Shown here: piece after piece, positions 11,812 through 19,797 of the stretch | Layout of the letters: every line of letters begins with the position of its first letter | How positions within the stretch are numbered: position 1 is the first letter of the stretch | From: Omnitrophica bacterium RIFCSPLOWO2_01_FULL_45_10 | GTDB taxonomy: Bacteria; Omnitrophota; Gorgyraeia; 2-01-FULL-45-10 | Assembly (NCBI GenBank): GCA_001804165.1 | Contig: MHFL01000064.1 | Span: forward strand, 1 to 19,797 | Length of the DNA: 19,797 nucleotides | Reading direction: 5' to 3' | Program-made: the position numbers and the translations under genes | Notes under the pieces: model-generated | Databases searched by the model: none | Seen by the model: only the letters and a program-made list of their open reading frames with translations | Told to the model about the DNA's origin: nothing

Positions 11812-14800
11812 ATGAAAACACCTCACAAGATAGTCTCTACCGTAGTATCAATATCTTTTCTATTTAATACCTTAGTATCGGACATTGCCATTGGCGAGTC
11901 CCTTTTCTATCGTGACGCGCAAAAAGACAATTTGGCGCCGGCCAGCGTAACAAAACTCATAGAAGAATTCGCGGGTGATATTGACCGGATGGCGAAGACG
12001 CCGTCGCGGAAGCGTCCTGCCTTGCCCGAGTGGCTCGGCCAAAGAAAAGAAGGCTTCGCTAAGGCATGGGTAAGGACATATGCTAGCGAATTGTCGAAGC
12101 GCGTAATCGTAAATGTGCTTGAGAGCCGTGAATATAAAAGCATGACTCCGGAAGAGAGACTTAAGCACCTAACAACAGTCGAAGACGTATTTATAAAAGT
12201 CATTCAAGATAAATCAAAGAACATGCCCCGCTATCGCCGTGACACGCTGATTCAAGCGATACGCCAAGAATTTAAGGCCGGCCGTCTCATCGAAGGCCCT
12301 GCCGCGACCCAACATCCTGTTATTGCGAGCCCCACCTCGACGTCCCTCCCCGTCATTGCGAGGAGCGAAGCGACGAAGCAATCTCAAGAGACCGTGACCC
12401 GCGCCTCGGCGCCCGTCCGCCGTAGCTCCTCCGGAGATTCCGCGTTGAAGAGCGAAGGCGGAAGCGGGAAAGCGGTGGAAGGCGTTCTGCATACAGAACC
12501 GCACGCTATCGCTGTGGTCCTTGCGAAAAATATATTTGTCACAGCCAATGCCGCCGCCAAAACCGAACGGTATATTGTGATAGATAACACAGGCCCGATA
12601 CGCATATATCATATGGATGAAGCAGCGCAAAATCTCTCTGGTTACATCAAAAAAGCGCTTACAGGCGGCGCGATAGCATCTTTACGGCTTGTGTCAGAGA
12701 GAAATAAAGTCACAGCGTTCATCACCACAACCAATAAGCCCCGCGCCTCGGCGAGCGGGGCGATACTCGCCGAGACAGCACGATTTACTCAAGCCGACTT
12801 AAACACGACACTCGAAACACTGAAAGGATTCGCCGCAGCCCATCCTGTAATCACGGCGATTGCCGCCTTCTGCATAGTTATAGGTATAATCGTGGCGGCA
12901 TGGCGGTATCTCTTTCCCGTTAGCTGGCATCTCTCCCATCTCGATCGTGATAATAGCAGAGAAGTTTTAGCCAAGATGGGTTCTAGGGCAGTTCCAGGAT
13001 TAGTAAAAATTTTTAAAAATACGAATGAAACAGACAATAGACGTTACCTTGCCACAACAATATTGGAGAAAATAGGATGGGAACCGGCTAATCTTGATGA
13101 AGAGATTTTGTATGATATCGCAGGTATAAAGTATAAACGACTTATCGAGATAGGGATTCCGGCTATTCCGTTTTTGATCAGAGAAAAAGAACTGCCTCCG
13201 CCGTATTTTTTAAATGTCCCTAAGGCCATTGAGGCAATAAATGACCCAAGTAACACTAAATTGCTCGTAGAAAGTTTAGCAAGTCCGCATTCATCCGTTC
13301 GGGAAGCCTGCATTAAAGCATTAATCAATATAGACGACTCGCGGCTCAGACCACTGACAGCGGCCTGGTCCGCCGCCAAGAAAGAATATAATCATACACC
13401 AGAACCGTTGACCTATCACGATATATCGCTGATAAAAGAATGCATAAAGTCTGGAAGAGAGTTTAGGTTTAAGGTGGAATATACGCCTCCAGTGACTCAT
13501 GAAGAATTGGAAACGGTAATGGATAGGCGCGGACATCCAACAACAGGAAACAGTTACGAGACCTTTGTAGATGTTCCAGCGAAGCTCAGGATCATAGCCT
13601 TTCCCGATACACAACCCGCTCCCCGTGCCTCGGCAAGCGGATTTTTACCGCAAATTCCTTCTGCCGCCGAAAATCCTGTCGAAGGACTCACTAACGAGCT
13701 CAGAAAGTTTAAGCTCACCAAAAAAGAATTAGAGGTTTTAGGCTGGCTCCTAACCCCGGATGATTCTAAGACTATCGAAGAGCTGGCCAAAAAACATTAC
13801 GCTTCAAAGCGGACTATAGATTCTCATATCGCGAATATATACCTGAAATTACGGGTTTCTAACAGAATACAATTGTTTATTAAGATAGGAAGACTTCTAC
13901 GGAAAGAGCGAAAAGAAGGGAAAATCGAAAACGGTATTATAGCGAAAGAAATTCGCCTGACGCCAGAAGAATGGGCCGTACTTTCCCATATATTTGAAGG
14001 GAAATCTTCAAAAGAAACAGCCAATGCGTTAGGCAAGTCAGAAAAAACCGTCGATTTCCATTTGGCTAGAATATATGAAAAATGCGGGACGCCACTCGGT
14101 AAAGGCAGGATAGGCCTTGTTAAAATGTTATGGAGAGGCGAGATCGTATTAACCGGGAGCGAGGCTAAGGAAGGAACCGCTGTCACCCGCGCCTCGGCGA
14201 GCGGCGCTAAAATCAGAGTTCTCTTCGCGGATGATCCCGCAAATCCGGAAACGCTCGACTCGATCCGTCAAGAGCTTCTTAAAAATTTCGGCGGCGATGT
14301 TGAACTCACCGAAGACCACGGCGGAGGGAAGGATGAAGGATGGCTCCGTGAACAGATAAAAGTCCACAGGCCGCATGTAATCATAGTGCGTTCAGCCACT
14401 GACAGTTTCAGGGATCCGGCTTCTCCGATTTTCCAGATTGCGAAAGAATACGGCGTAAAGGCGATTATACGGGCCGGCGCCGGAGTTGACAATATAGATA
14501 TAGAAAGAGCTCGCGAATACGGCATTTCGGTAGCCCGAACCCACGGCAACGCGAATTCCGTAGCCGATTTAACACTCTTCCTATTAGCTTCTCTCGACAA
14601 AAAGATGCCGGCCATGAAAGAATTGAAACCTGTTTCGAGTTCTGATATCGAAAAAGTGGCCCGAACTGCGGTAGGCGAGTATTCAAAGCTTACCCGTAGC
14701 AGTAAAAAATGGGGCGCGATTTCTGAAGAGCTAAAAGAAGGACTAATAAGCCGCTGGGAACGGGATCTATTTGGCCGGTTGGCTGAGAACGAGATGGCAT

Positions 14801-17800
14801 CATTAGTTCAAGTATTAGAGGGGCGTACTATCGGGCTCCTTGGTTTTGGGCCTATTGCTCAAACAGTAGCCCGAAAACTGGAACTTGTGCGTGAATTAAC
14901 CGGCATATCCTTCACCGTTATCGCTCATTCCCGCAGTTTGGCGGCCGATAATTCGCTTGCCAAAGAATTAAACGTTATTCCTGTCTCTCGCTCAAGGCTC
15001 TTTGAAGAATCTGATATCGTCAGTATTCATCTTCCTGGCATTCCGAGCCTTGCGCTAACACCGGGTGAACTGAATAATCAGAAACTCCGAGTTATTATCA
15101 ATACCTCCAGGTCCAATCTTGCGGACGCCAAGATTCTTCAGAAGTTCGTAAAGGATAGAAAAGGGATCTATCTTGCGGATTTGGATATTACGGATGAACT
15201 TCAAGGGTTGATGGAGAGCAATCCTGATAATGTCGTTGTCCTCCCGCATATCGGAGCTTCAACTAAGGATGCCGGAAGCGGTGTCGAAGAGAGAACCGTT
15301 TCCGCGCTCACAGAAATGGTGGGCCTTCTTTTAGGCCGCGAGAATCCTTCCGAAGAGCCTGTGCTGGATATCGTAAACGGTATACAACCCGAAACCGTCG
15401 TCTCCGAAGAAGCAGATAAACGCGCATCGCGGACAGAGCGCGCCTCAACGAGCGGGGAAAATCTCATCCTAGGGCTTGCCGATGCGCTGGCAAGCGTCAA
15501 GGATATCGGTGCGGCAAGCGAATTGGCCGGCGAAGCGTATCTCTATCTTGCGAATAGCGTCAGATCGGCCGGCGGAGAGCTTGATTTGCCGAAAAGCGAA
15601 GGGACCCTGAAGGCCGGAGATGTATTTGTTCTGGCCGGTTCACCGGGAGAAGAGGCATCCTACGCTATCTGTGTCGCGGCTGATCAAGAGGGGTTGCTTG
15701 AAACGGTTGAAGTGACCAAAGATGGAAAAATAATTCTTGTGTCCACACGCCTTGAGAATCTAAAGTCAGCAAACGCTAAATTTATCAGACCCGGAAATAT
15801 AACTGAATCGGCTGAACTGTCGCGAATGATCGAAAAGGCGAATTTATATTTGGATCTGGCCGAAGCCGCAGAGGGCGATTATGATATAGATGCGATAGAG
15901 GACGTTCCTCAAGCCGGCGCCCCAGGTGAAACTATGAACGAGGGACGAGAGACGAATGACGAAAATCCCCGCGCCTCGGCGAGCGGGGAGGGAAGCAAGC
16001 CCAAGAGTCCTTCGCTGATAAACGAAGGCGCAATAGATGAATTTTTAAGCGCCGTTAGGGAACTATTGGCTCCTTTTAAGAAACAGTATAGTGAAAAAAC
16101 AGATGCAATACATCATTACGCGATACATTCTATAAACTTAGAGAAGGGGGTAGCTCCTAAAAAAGGTCCTAATCTGGCATATTGGCTTCAAGGACGTGAA
16201 CACAATCTTAGATGGCATGCTTCTGATGATGGTTTTCGCAGCGAGTTTGAGCCTGCAAAATGGATGGGTAAAAAATCCATTCCGCAAGAACTTGGTTCAA
16301 TGATGACCGATTTTAGGATCAGGCGTATTTCTATAGATAGAGACGTCCTGTTATCACCGGGAGAACCTGGCCGTTGGGAAGAGGTAAAATTAATCCTTAA
16401 CAATGTTCCCGATATAGTTACGACATCGAGGAGTGCGCTTCCTCGTTTAAAGAGAGGCAGGCCATTCTACATACTATTAAAGCTCAAGATAGACGATCAA
16501 AAATCTCTGTTCGTATCTCTGGGAAAAGCATTGGTTGAATCCGACGCCTACTTCCTATATATCAAACGGTATTCCGATTATACCCCAGACTATATCTTGG
16601 AAAAGGGGCCCGATGGTACGCTTTTGATTCGTCCCGTTGATAAAAACGCCGCCCCTTCGCCGGCTGAATCCAAACACCCGCAAAGCGGCAAGCGCGCCTC
16701 GGCGAGCGGGATCGTATCGGAAGAAGATGCAAGAATGGCGGCGGGGCAAATCATAGATGAGATAAAAGATATACGCGCAAATGAACATGGTACTATGACG
16801 CTCTATCCCCAATCCCCTGCTCTTGAAAGTATCAGAGAGAAACAGAAGTTAAGAATTCCTTTACGTATTTCCATGGATAGTCTTTATAAAGAAGAGGACA
16901 TAGAAAGCATGAGGGATGATTTAACAGTCGCGATACAAAATTTGGATACAATGGTCGCGATATTTAGGGGTATTCAAAAAAAGTTAGATAAGAGGCCCTA
17001 TGACTTATATTTCAAGTTAGGCCGTATTTGCATAGAAGTCTGCCCTTTTACGGAACGTAGCACTACGCTAGAAATGTGGATATATTATACTGATCATTTT
17101 TACGAGCATCGTTATGGCCGAGAAGGTTTTGGCCATTCGGCAGATATCGAGCTTGAAAAATTGCCAAATGGAGCTGTTCTGCCAAAGAAGGCCCCTCAGC
17201 GTTTCTTTAGCATAAACAAATATGTTGAAAAACAAATAAAAGAAAGTATAAGCGGCATTGTTAAAAATAATATGCCGGAATATGCTAACGCCGTTAACGG
17301 TATATTAGAGCATAAGGGCATAAGAATTTTAGGCAAGAGGTTTAGCGATACGCCTCGTAAACTGGAAATCTATTTTACGGATACTGCGACGAGTGGGAGT
17401 TTCTGCGGTATTGAGATAACGGAAGATGAGAAACGGCCGAAACAAGCGCTATACAGAGTGCGCCATTCGCGCGGCCGTATAGGCGCAAATTTTGAAATGA
17501 CTGAAAACTGGCGGGATAGCGTAGCGGCAACACCCGCTCAACTCAAAGGGACCGCGATAAAAGGTGTGGAGGCGGCTCTTGCAAAACCCGAAAAATTCGA
17601 AAAAGCCTTAGACAAAGTCGCTATTGAGCTTTCCCGCGCCTCGGCCTCAGGGCAGACGAGCTATGACAGGGAGAGAAACGCTAAGACAGCCGATGAGGTT
17701 ATTGAGCGGGCGGTACGGATGGCGAAATCCGTTTTTGACACTCTGGGGGATGGAATAGACCGTTCTAAAAATTTTGTTGATGTCATCGCTATTTTACAAA

Positions 17801-19797
17801 AGTTGCTACCGGAGCTTTCGGGGAAACCTCTCGCGAATATTCCCGAAACACCCGCAAGCCTGGCCGCTATTATTAACGATGAGATTGACCTCGCAGATTT
17901 TAGCGTAAGTGGCCCCATCGTCTGCGAATATCTAAAGATAGCAAAGCAAGAACAAGATACAATAAAGATAGGTATCGACGATGCGAAACTGACACGATTA
18001 TTGGGTCCTGATGCCGAGCATTTCATAAATGGCATTATGCTTAACGCGGGATATTTCCCGGTGAGAGGCGTGAACGATGTTTATGTATTGCATAAAGGCA
18101 ATACCGATTCCAAGCTGCAAATGATATGCGATGATCTTGTGGGATCCGTAGCCCTTGTCCTGACAGATACTTACGCGCAGAAATTAGATACGTCGGTTGA
18201 AAAAACATCGCTCCGGGGCGGTGGTCAGCATGTGTCTGTAATAATCAGAAACGGTAATGATGCTTTTCAGATATTTAATTTTAGCGCAATGCGTGTGGCG
18301 GATTTAAAATTTGGGCTGAAACTCACAACTAGCACTAGGACTGCTCGTATGTCCTACATCGCTGATAATGCGGAACCAGTAAAAACACCTCATGAGCTCA
18401 TGGAGATCACAAAAAGAGAGTTAAGTAGGTTAGAGGAAGACAGAAAAAGGTGGGTTGAAAGCCCAAAATCTGAAGGCCGCGCCTCGGCGAGCGGAATACT
18501 TGATGCAAGGAGGCAGTATAACTATATCGCGACGCCGCGCGCTATTAGAATGGCAGATTACATTATCAGTAGTCGTCAAAACGCCGTTACTCTTGATGAG
18601 TATCGGCCGGCATGGGATGAGGTTAAAGCGAGATTAAACGATGTTTGGAAAGAAACAGGCATAAAAGGTAATAGCGAGCTGCCTTCTACGCCTGAAGAAC
18701 TCGCGGCATTAATAGGAAAGAGCACATATGAAGGAATAAATTTCAATAACGGCCGAACACCGGATGAGCTTGCGTGCGAACTCCTTAGCCTCGCAACACG
18801 ACGGTTTGTCCGGGTTGATAACGCCCTTTCGCAGAGATTAGGCGTTCCGCTTGAGGTCATCAATGCCATCTTTATGCTGGATGATTATGCAATACTTCCA
18901 GGGGGCGTCTATGGTCTCAAAGCGCTTCTTACGCCCGAAATAGCGTCTTCATCGGCCCAGCTCTTACGTGCGATATGCGCTCTTGAATCAGATTCGGAGA
19001 TAAGGAACATTCTTCCGATAAATAGAGAAGGCATAGAAGCGCTGGGTAACGAAGTTAAAATATCGTGCCATAGCCTTCTGGGCGAATATAGCCCGCTTGT
19101 CATTACCATTGCCGAACGTGAAGAAAAAAGCGCGAAAAACTACTCATATTCCATAACAGGCAACTATTATGAGAAAAATTCATCAGAATACACTGATATA
19201 GACGAAATGGCCACCGATCTTATCGTCGCGATAAGAGAGGCTGATAGATATTTTGGCAATATATACACAGGCTCCGTAGTGAACCTGCATAGGGCTCAGT
19301 TCGGTCCGACTTATCGCGCCTCGGCCCCTCGCGAGAGTGCCTCGGGACAGGCGAGCGGAGAGGATAAACCTAAAGCTAAAGCGGATCCGCAGGCGTTCTT
19401 GCGAAGGGAACTGTTGCCCTTGCTGAGAGAGAACGCGCCTCAAATCGGTAAGCCGCGCGCTCAGGATTTAGTGCTTGCTAAAGATGAAACAATAGCAGGA
19501 AATGTCCGCAGGGCCAGCGTCATATTGGGGAAAGATGGTTTATTGGCATTCTCTATGCAGTATCAATATGCTCAAGATGTGACACATGAAACAGCTAAAT
19601 ACCTTGTTTGTTTTGGCCCGAAAGACACAAGGATTTATACCGATACATATAAGAATGGCGCAGATTATTTGCATAAAGGATCTAATCCTCTTTTGCGTTT
19701 GGTAGAAGACAGCGAAGGCAAGCTCCATGCCGTCGTGAAGAAAGATTTCTTTAGGGCGTATAGAGAAAAGGTCGAACAATTGGAAGCGCCGGGGATA
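11812..19797 (+). CDS. Giant modular membrane protein with RASASG-separated domains (3' end outside window)
   Basis: One frame of 2662 codons without a stop, starting at ATG 11812 (Shine-Dalgarno GGAG at 11803-11806) and open at the right edge. Residues 1-29 look like an export signal, followed by DNLAPAS, a motif I associate with large Omnitrophota proteins. Then come an unknown region (30-196), a small domain (about 220-309), a membrane helix (346-364), HEAT-like helices (about 368-530), two LuxR-type HTH domains (635-697 and 716-773), a D-2-hydroxyacid dehydrogenase-like domain (799-1190), a charged region (1216-1385), and unrecognised modules at 1393-1626, 1634-1940, 1948-2221, 2229-2500 and 2517 onward. 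RASASG-type linkers stand at nearly every boundary. If the N-terminus is exported and residues 346-364 cross the membrane, the HTH and dehydrogenase domains face the cytoplasm. Function is unknown. Confidence 0.88.
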   Translation, partial: MKTPHKIVSTVVSISFLFNTLVSDIAIGESLFYRDAQKDNLAPASVTKLIEEFAGDIDRMAKTPSRKRPALPEWLGQRKEGFAKAWVRTYASELSKRVIVNVLESREYKSMTPEERLKHLTTVEDVFIKVIQDKSKNMPRYRRDTLIQAIRQEFKAGRLIEGPAATQHPVIASPTSTSLPVIARSEATKQSQETVTRASAPVRRSSSGDSALKSEGGSGKAVEGVLHTEPHAIAVVLAKNIFVTANAAAKTERYIVIDNTGPIRIYHMDEAAQNLSGYIKKALTGGAIASLRLVSERNKVTAFITTTNKPRASASGAILAETARFTQADLNTTLETLKGFAAAHPVITAIAAFCIVIGIIVAAWRYLFPVSWHLSHLDRDNSREVLAKMGSRAVPGLVKIFKNTNETDNRRYLATTILEKIGWEPANLDEEILYDIAGIKYKRLIEIGIPAIPFLIREKELPPPYFLNVPKAIEAINDPSNTKLLVESLASPHSSVREACIKALINIDDSRLRPLTAAWSAAKKEYNHTPEPLTYHDISLIKECIKSGREFRFKVEYTPPVTHEELETVMDRRGHPTTGNSYETFVDVPAKLRIIAFPDTQPAPRASASGFLPQIPSAAENPVEGLTNELRKFKLTKKELEVLGWLLTPDDSKTIEELAKKHYASKRTIDSHIANIYLKLRVSNRIQLFIKIGRLLRKERKEGKIENGIIAKEIRLTPEEWAVLSHIFEGKSSKETANALGKSEKTVDFHLARIYEKCGTPLGKGRIGLVKMLWRGEIVLTGSEAKEGTAVTRASASGAKIRVLFADDPANPETLDSIRQELLKNFGGDVELTEDHGGGKDEGWLREQIKVHRPHVIIVRSATDSFRDPASPIFQIAKEYGVKAIIRAGAGVDNIDIERAREYGISVARTHGNANSVADLTLFLLASLDKKMPAMKELKPVSSSDIEKVARTAVGEYSKLTRSSKKWGAISEELKEGLISRWERDLFGRLAENEMASLVQVLEGRTIGLLGFGPIAQTVARKLELVRELTGISFTVIAHSRSLAADNSLAKELNVIPVSRSRLFEESDIVSIHLPGIPSLALTPGELNNQKLRVIINTSRSNLADAKILQKFVKDRKGIYLADLDITDELQGLMESNPDNVVVLPHIGASTKDAGSGVEERTVSALTEMVGLLLGRENPSEEPVLDIVNGIQPETVVSEEADKRASRTERASTSGENLILGLADALASVKDIGAASELAGEAYLYLANSVRSAGGELDLPKSEGTLKAGDVFVLAGSPGEEASYAICVAADQEGLLETVEVTKDGKIILVSTRLENLKSANAKFIRPGNITESAELSRMIEKANLYLDLAEAAEGDYDIDAIEDVPQAGAPGETMNEGRETNDENPRASASGEGSKPKSPSLINEGAIDEFLSAVRELLAPFKKQYSEKTDAIHHYAIHSINLEKGVAPKKGPNLAYWLQGREHNLRWHASDDGFRSEFEPAKWMGKKSIPQELGSMMTDFRIRRISIDRDVLLSPGEPGRWEEVKLILNNVPDIVTTSRSALPRLKRGRPFYILLKLKIDDQKSLFVSLGKALVESDAYFLYIKRYSDYTPDYILEKGPDGTLLIRPVDKNAAPSPAESKHPQSGKRASASGIVSEEDARMAAGQIIDEIKDIRANEHGTMTLYPQSPALESIREKQKLRIPLRISMDSLYKEEDIESMRDDLTVAIQNLDTMVAIFRGIQKKLDKRPYDLYFKLGRICIEVCPFTERSTTLEMWIYYTDHFYEHRYGREGFGHSADIELEKLPNGAVLPKKAPQRFFSINKYVEKQIKESISGIVKNNMPEYANAVNGILEHKGIRILGKRFSDTPRKLEIYFTDTATSGSFCGIEITEDEKRPKQALYRVRHSRGRIGANFEMTENWRDSVAATPAQLKGTAIKGVEAALAKPEKFEKALDKVAIELSRASASGQTSYDRERNAKTADEVIERAVRMAKSVFDTLGDGIDRSKNFVDVIAILQKLLPELSGKPLANIPETPASLAAIINDEIDLADFSVSGPIVCEYLKIAKQEQDTIKIGIDDAKLTRLLGPDAEHFINGIMLNAGYFPVRGVNDVYVLHKGNTDSKLQMICDDLVGSVALVLTDTYAQKLDTSVEKTSLRGGGQHVSVIIRNGNDAFQIFNFSAMRVADLKFGLKLTTSTRTARMSYIADNAEPVKTPHELMEITKRELSRLEEDRKRWVESPKSEGRASASGILDARRQYNYIATPRAIRMADYIISSRQNAVTLDEYRPAWDEVKARLNDVWKETGIKGNSELPSTPEELAALIGKSTYEGINFNNGRTPDELACELLSLATRRFVRVDNALSQRLGVPLEVINAIFMLDDYAILPGGVYGLKALLTPEIASSSAQLLRAICALESDSEIRNILPINREGIEALGNEVKISCHSLLGEYSPLVITIAEREEKSAKNYSYSITGNYYEKNSSEYTDIDEMATDLIVAIREADRYFGNIYTGSVVNLHRAQFGPTYRASAPRESASGQASGEDKPKAKADPQAFLRRELLPLLRENAPQIGKPRAQDLVLAKDETIAGNVRRASVILGKDGLLAFSMQYQYAQDVTHETAKYLVCFGPKDTRIYTDTYKNGADYLHKGSNPLLRLVEDSEGKLHAVVKKDFFRAYREKVEQLEAPGI
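12353..12385. repeat. Palindromic repeat unit in the giant gene (copy 3)
   Basis: The unit runs from TCATTGCGAGG through hairpin AGCGAAGCG to CGAAGCAATCTC, the same ends as the units at 3770 and 5673. It is translated within ViaRSEATKQSQ at about residues 181-191, in the low-complexity stretch just before the first RASA motif. A partial copy (TTATTGCGAG) lies at 12320-12329. Confidence 0.8.
12847..12903 (+). other. Predicted transmembrane segment of the giant protein
   Basis: Residues 346-364 (VITAIAAFCIVIGIIVAAW) form an uninterrupted hydrophobic stretch of 19 residues. Arg365 follows, and the next residues lead into HEAT-like helices. It is the only strong internal membrane helix I see in the 2662 residues. 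Confidence 0.7.
13714..14130 (+). other. Tandem LuxR/GerE-type helix-turn-helix domains in the giant protein
   Basis: The first copy starts LTKKELEVLGWLL (residue 635) and continues through SKRTIDSHIANIYLKLRVSNR. The second starts LTPEEWAVLSHIFEGKSSKE (716) and continues SEKTVDFHLARIYEKCG. Both keep the LuxR-type order: LT-x-x-E, a K-E/E-E helix, then the recognition helix K/R-T-[IV]-D-x-H and IY-x-K. Tandem copies in one chain are unusual. Confidence 0.8.
14206..15381 (+). other. D-2-hydroxyacid (phosphoglycerate) dehydrogenase-like domain in the giant protein
   Basis: Residues 799-1190 align with the family. RAGAGVDNIDIERAREYGI (887-905) matches the catalytic-domain signature. GLLGFGPIA (1008-1016) is the nucleotide-binding glycine loop. 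NTSRSN (Arg1100) and PHIGAST (His1146) hold two of the catalytic residues. The catalytic Glu is not clearly aligned (near LDITDEL). HSRS after strand 2 may favour NADP over NAD. About 45 extra residues lie before the glycine loop. Confidence 0.85.

Larger units (their letters stand above)
12400..19359 (+). repeat. Ten dispersed copies of a GC-rich module-boundary repeat (RASASG)
   Basis: The core CGCGCCTCGGCGAGCGG is identical in the copies at 12742, 14188, 15970, 16693 and 18478. Variants are at 12400 (RASAP), 13624 (CGTGCCTCGGCAAGCGG), 15439 (RASTSG), 17635 (RASASG with GGCCTCAGGG) and 19315 (extended RASAPRESASGQASG). All are in the same frame and on the same strand, 339-1251 bp apart. Codon choice is almost unchanged between copies even though Arg, Ala, Ser and Gly have many synonyms, which points to DNA-level copying. 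Confidence 0.9.

Noticed and set aside
12214..12630. Minus-strand frame with 'LRRFAPRNDGEGR'
   Set aside because: This is the translated antisense of the palindromic repeat unit at 12353-12385, a common source of false proteins.
12400..19359. The spaced RASASG repeats as a CRISPR array
   Set aside because: The repeats are only 17 bp, the spacing of 339-1251 bp is irregular, and all lie in one coding frame.
11872..19779. Many minus-strand frames of 60-140 codons across the right half of the window, and a short plus-strand frame at 18455-18637
   Set aside because: All lie inside the uninterrupted giant frame, lack ribosome-binding sites and family resemblance, and are shadows of its codons.

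Overview
This window reads as a stretch of chromosome from an uncultured bacterium. The best guess is Candidatus Omnitrophota (former OP3, in or near the PVC group). That guess rests on a very large multidomain protein of Omnitrophota type (N-terminal export signal, an 'NLAPAS' motif, low-complexity linkers), heavy AGA/AGG/ATA codon use, trimmed aminoacyl-tRNA synthetases and many small palindromic repeats. It comes from recognition of style, not from a database search. Every gene I can support lies on the + strand.

Positions 1-1400 hold the tail of an unidentified protein, three tRNA genes with encoded CCA (Cys-GCA, Val-GAC, Leu-UAA), a hairpin-rich spacer and a family 2 glycosyltransferase. 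Positions 1476-7550 are the classic translation operon thrS-infC-rpmI-rplT-pheS-pheT. Its genes are tightly spaced or overlapping. infC most likely starts at a rare ATC codon behind a perfect Shine-Dalgarno sequence. ThrRS lacks the TGS domain and PheT lacks the EMAP-like tRNA-binding domain.

Positions 7566-7771 hold a good promoter and an RNA whose fold matches 6S RNA. It sits directly before rarA (AAA+ recombination/replication factor). rarA is followed by a PP-loop sulfurtransferase related to ThiI/MnmA. A new promoter then drives thi4 (thiazole synthase, with Cys at the sulfur-donor position) and an overlapping gene for a Cys/His-rich protein resembling putative metallopeptidase family DUF6775.

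From 11812 to the right edge runs one uninterrupted reading frame of at least 2662 codons, still open at 19797. It has its own near-consensus promoter and a terminator-like hairpin in its leader. The protein has an N-terminal export signal, a membrane segment, HEAT-like helices, two LuxR-type DNA-binding domains, a D-2-hydroxyacid (phosphoglycerate) dehydrogenase-like domain and several unrecognised modules of about 230-310 residues. Modules are separated by near-identical copies of a 17-bp GC-rich sequence translated as RASASG. The sequence is conserved at the DNA level, which suggests a mobile or recombinogenic element joining protein modules.

Small repeats invade genes throughout: a 'cattgcgag...cgaagcaatc' palindromic unit (in pheT, before rpmI and in the giant gene), a perfect 38-bp palindrome in the DUF6775-like gene, and heptamer tandem arrays in pheS and before thrS. 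In each coding case the reading frame is kept.
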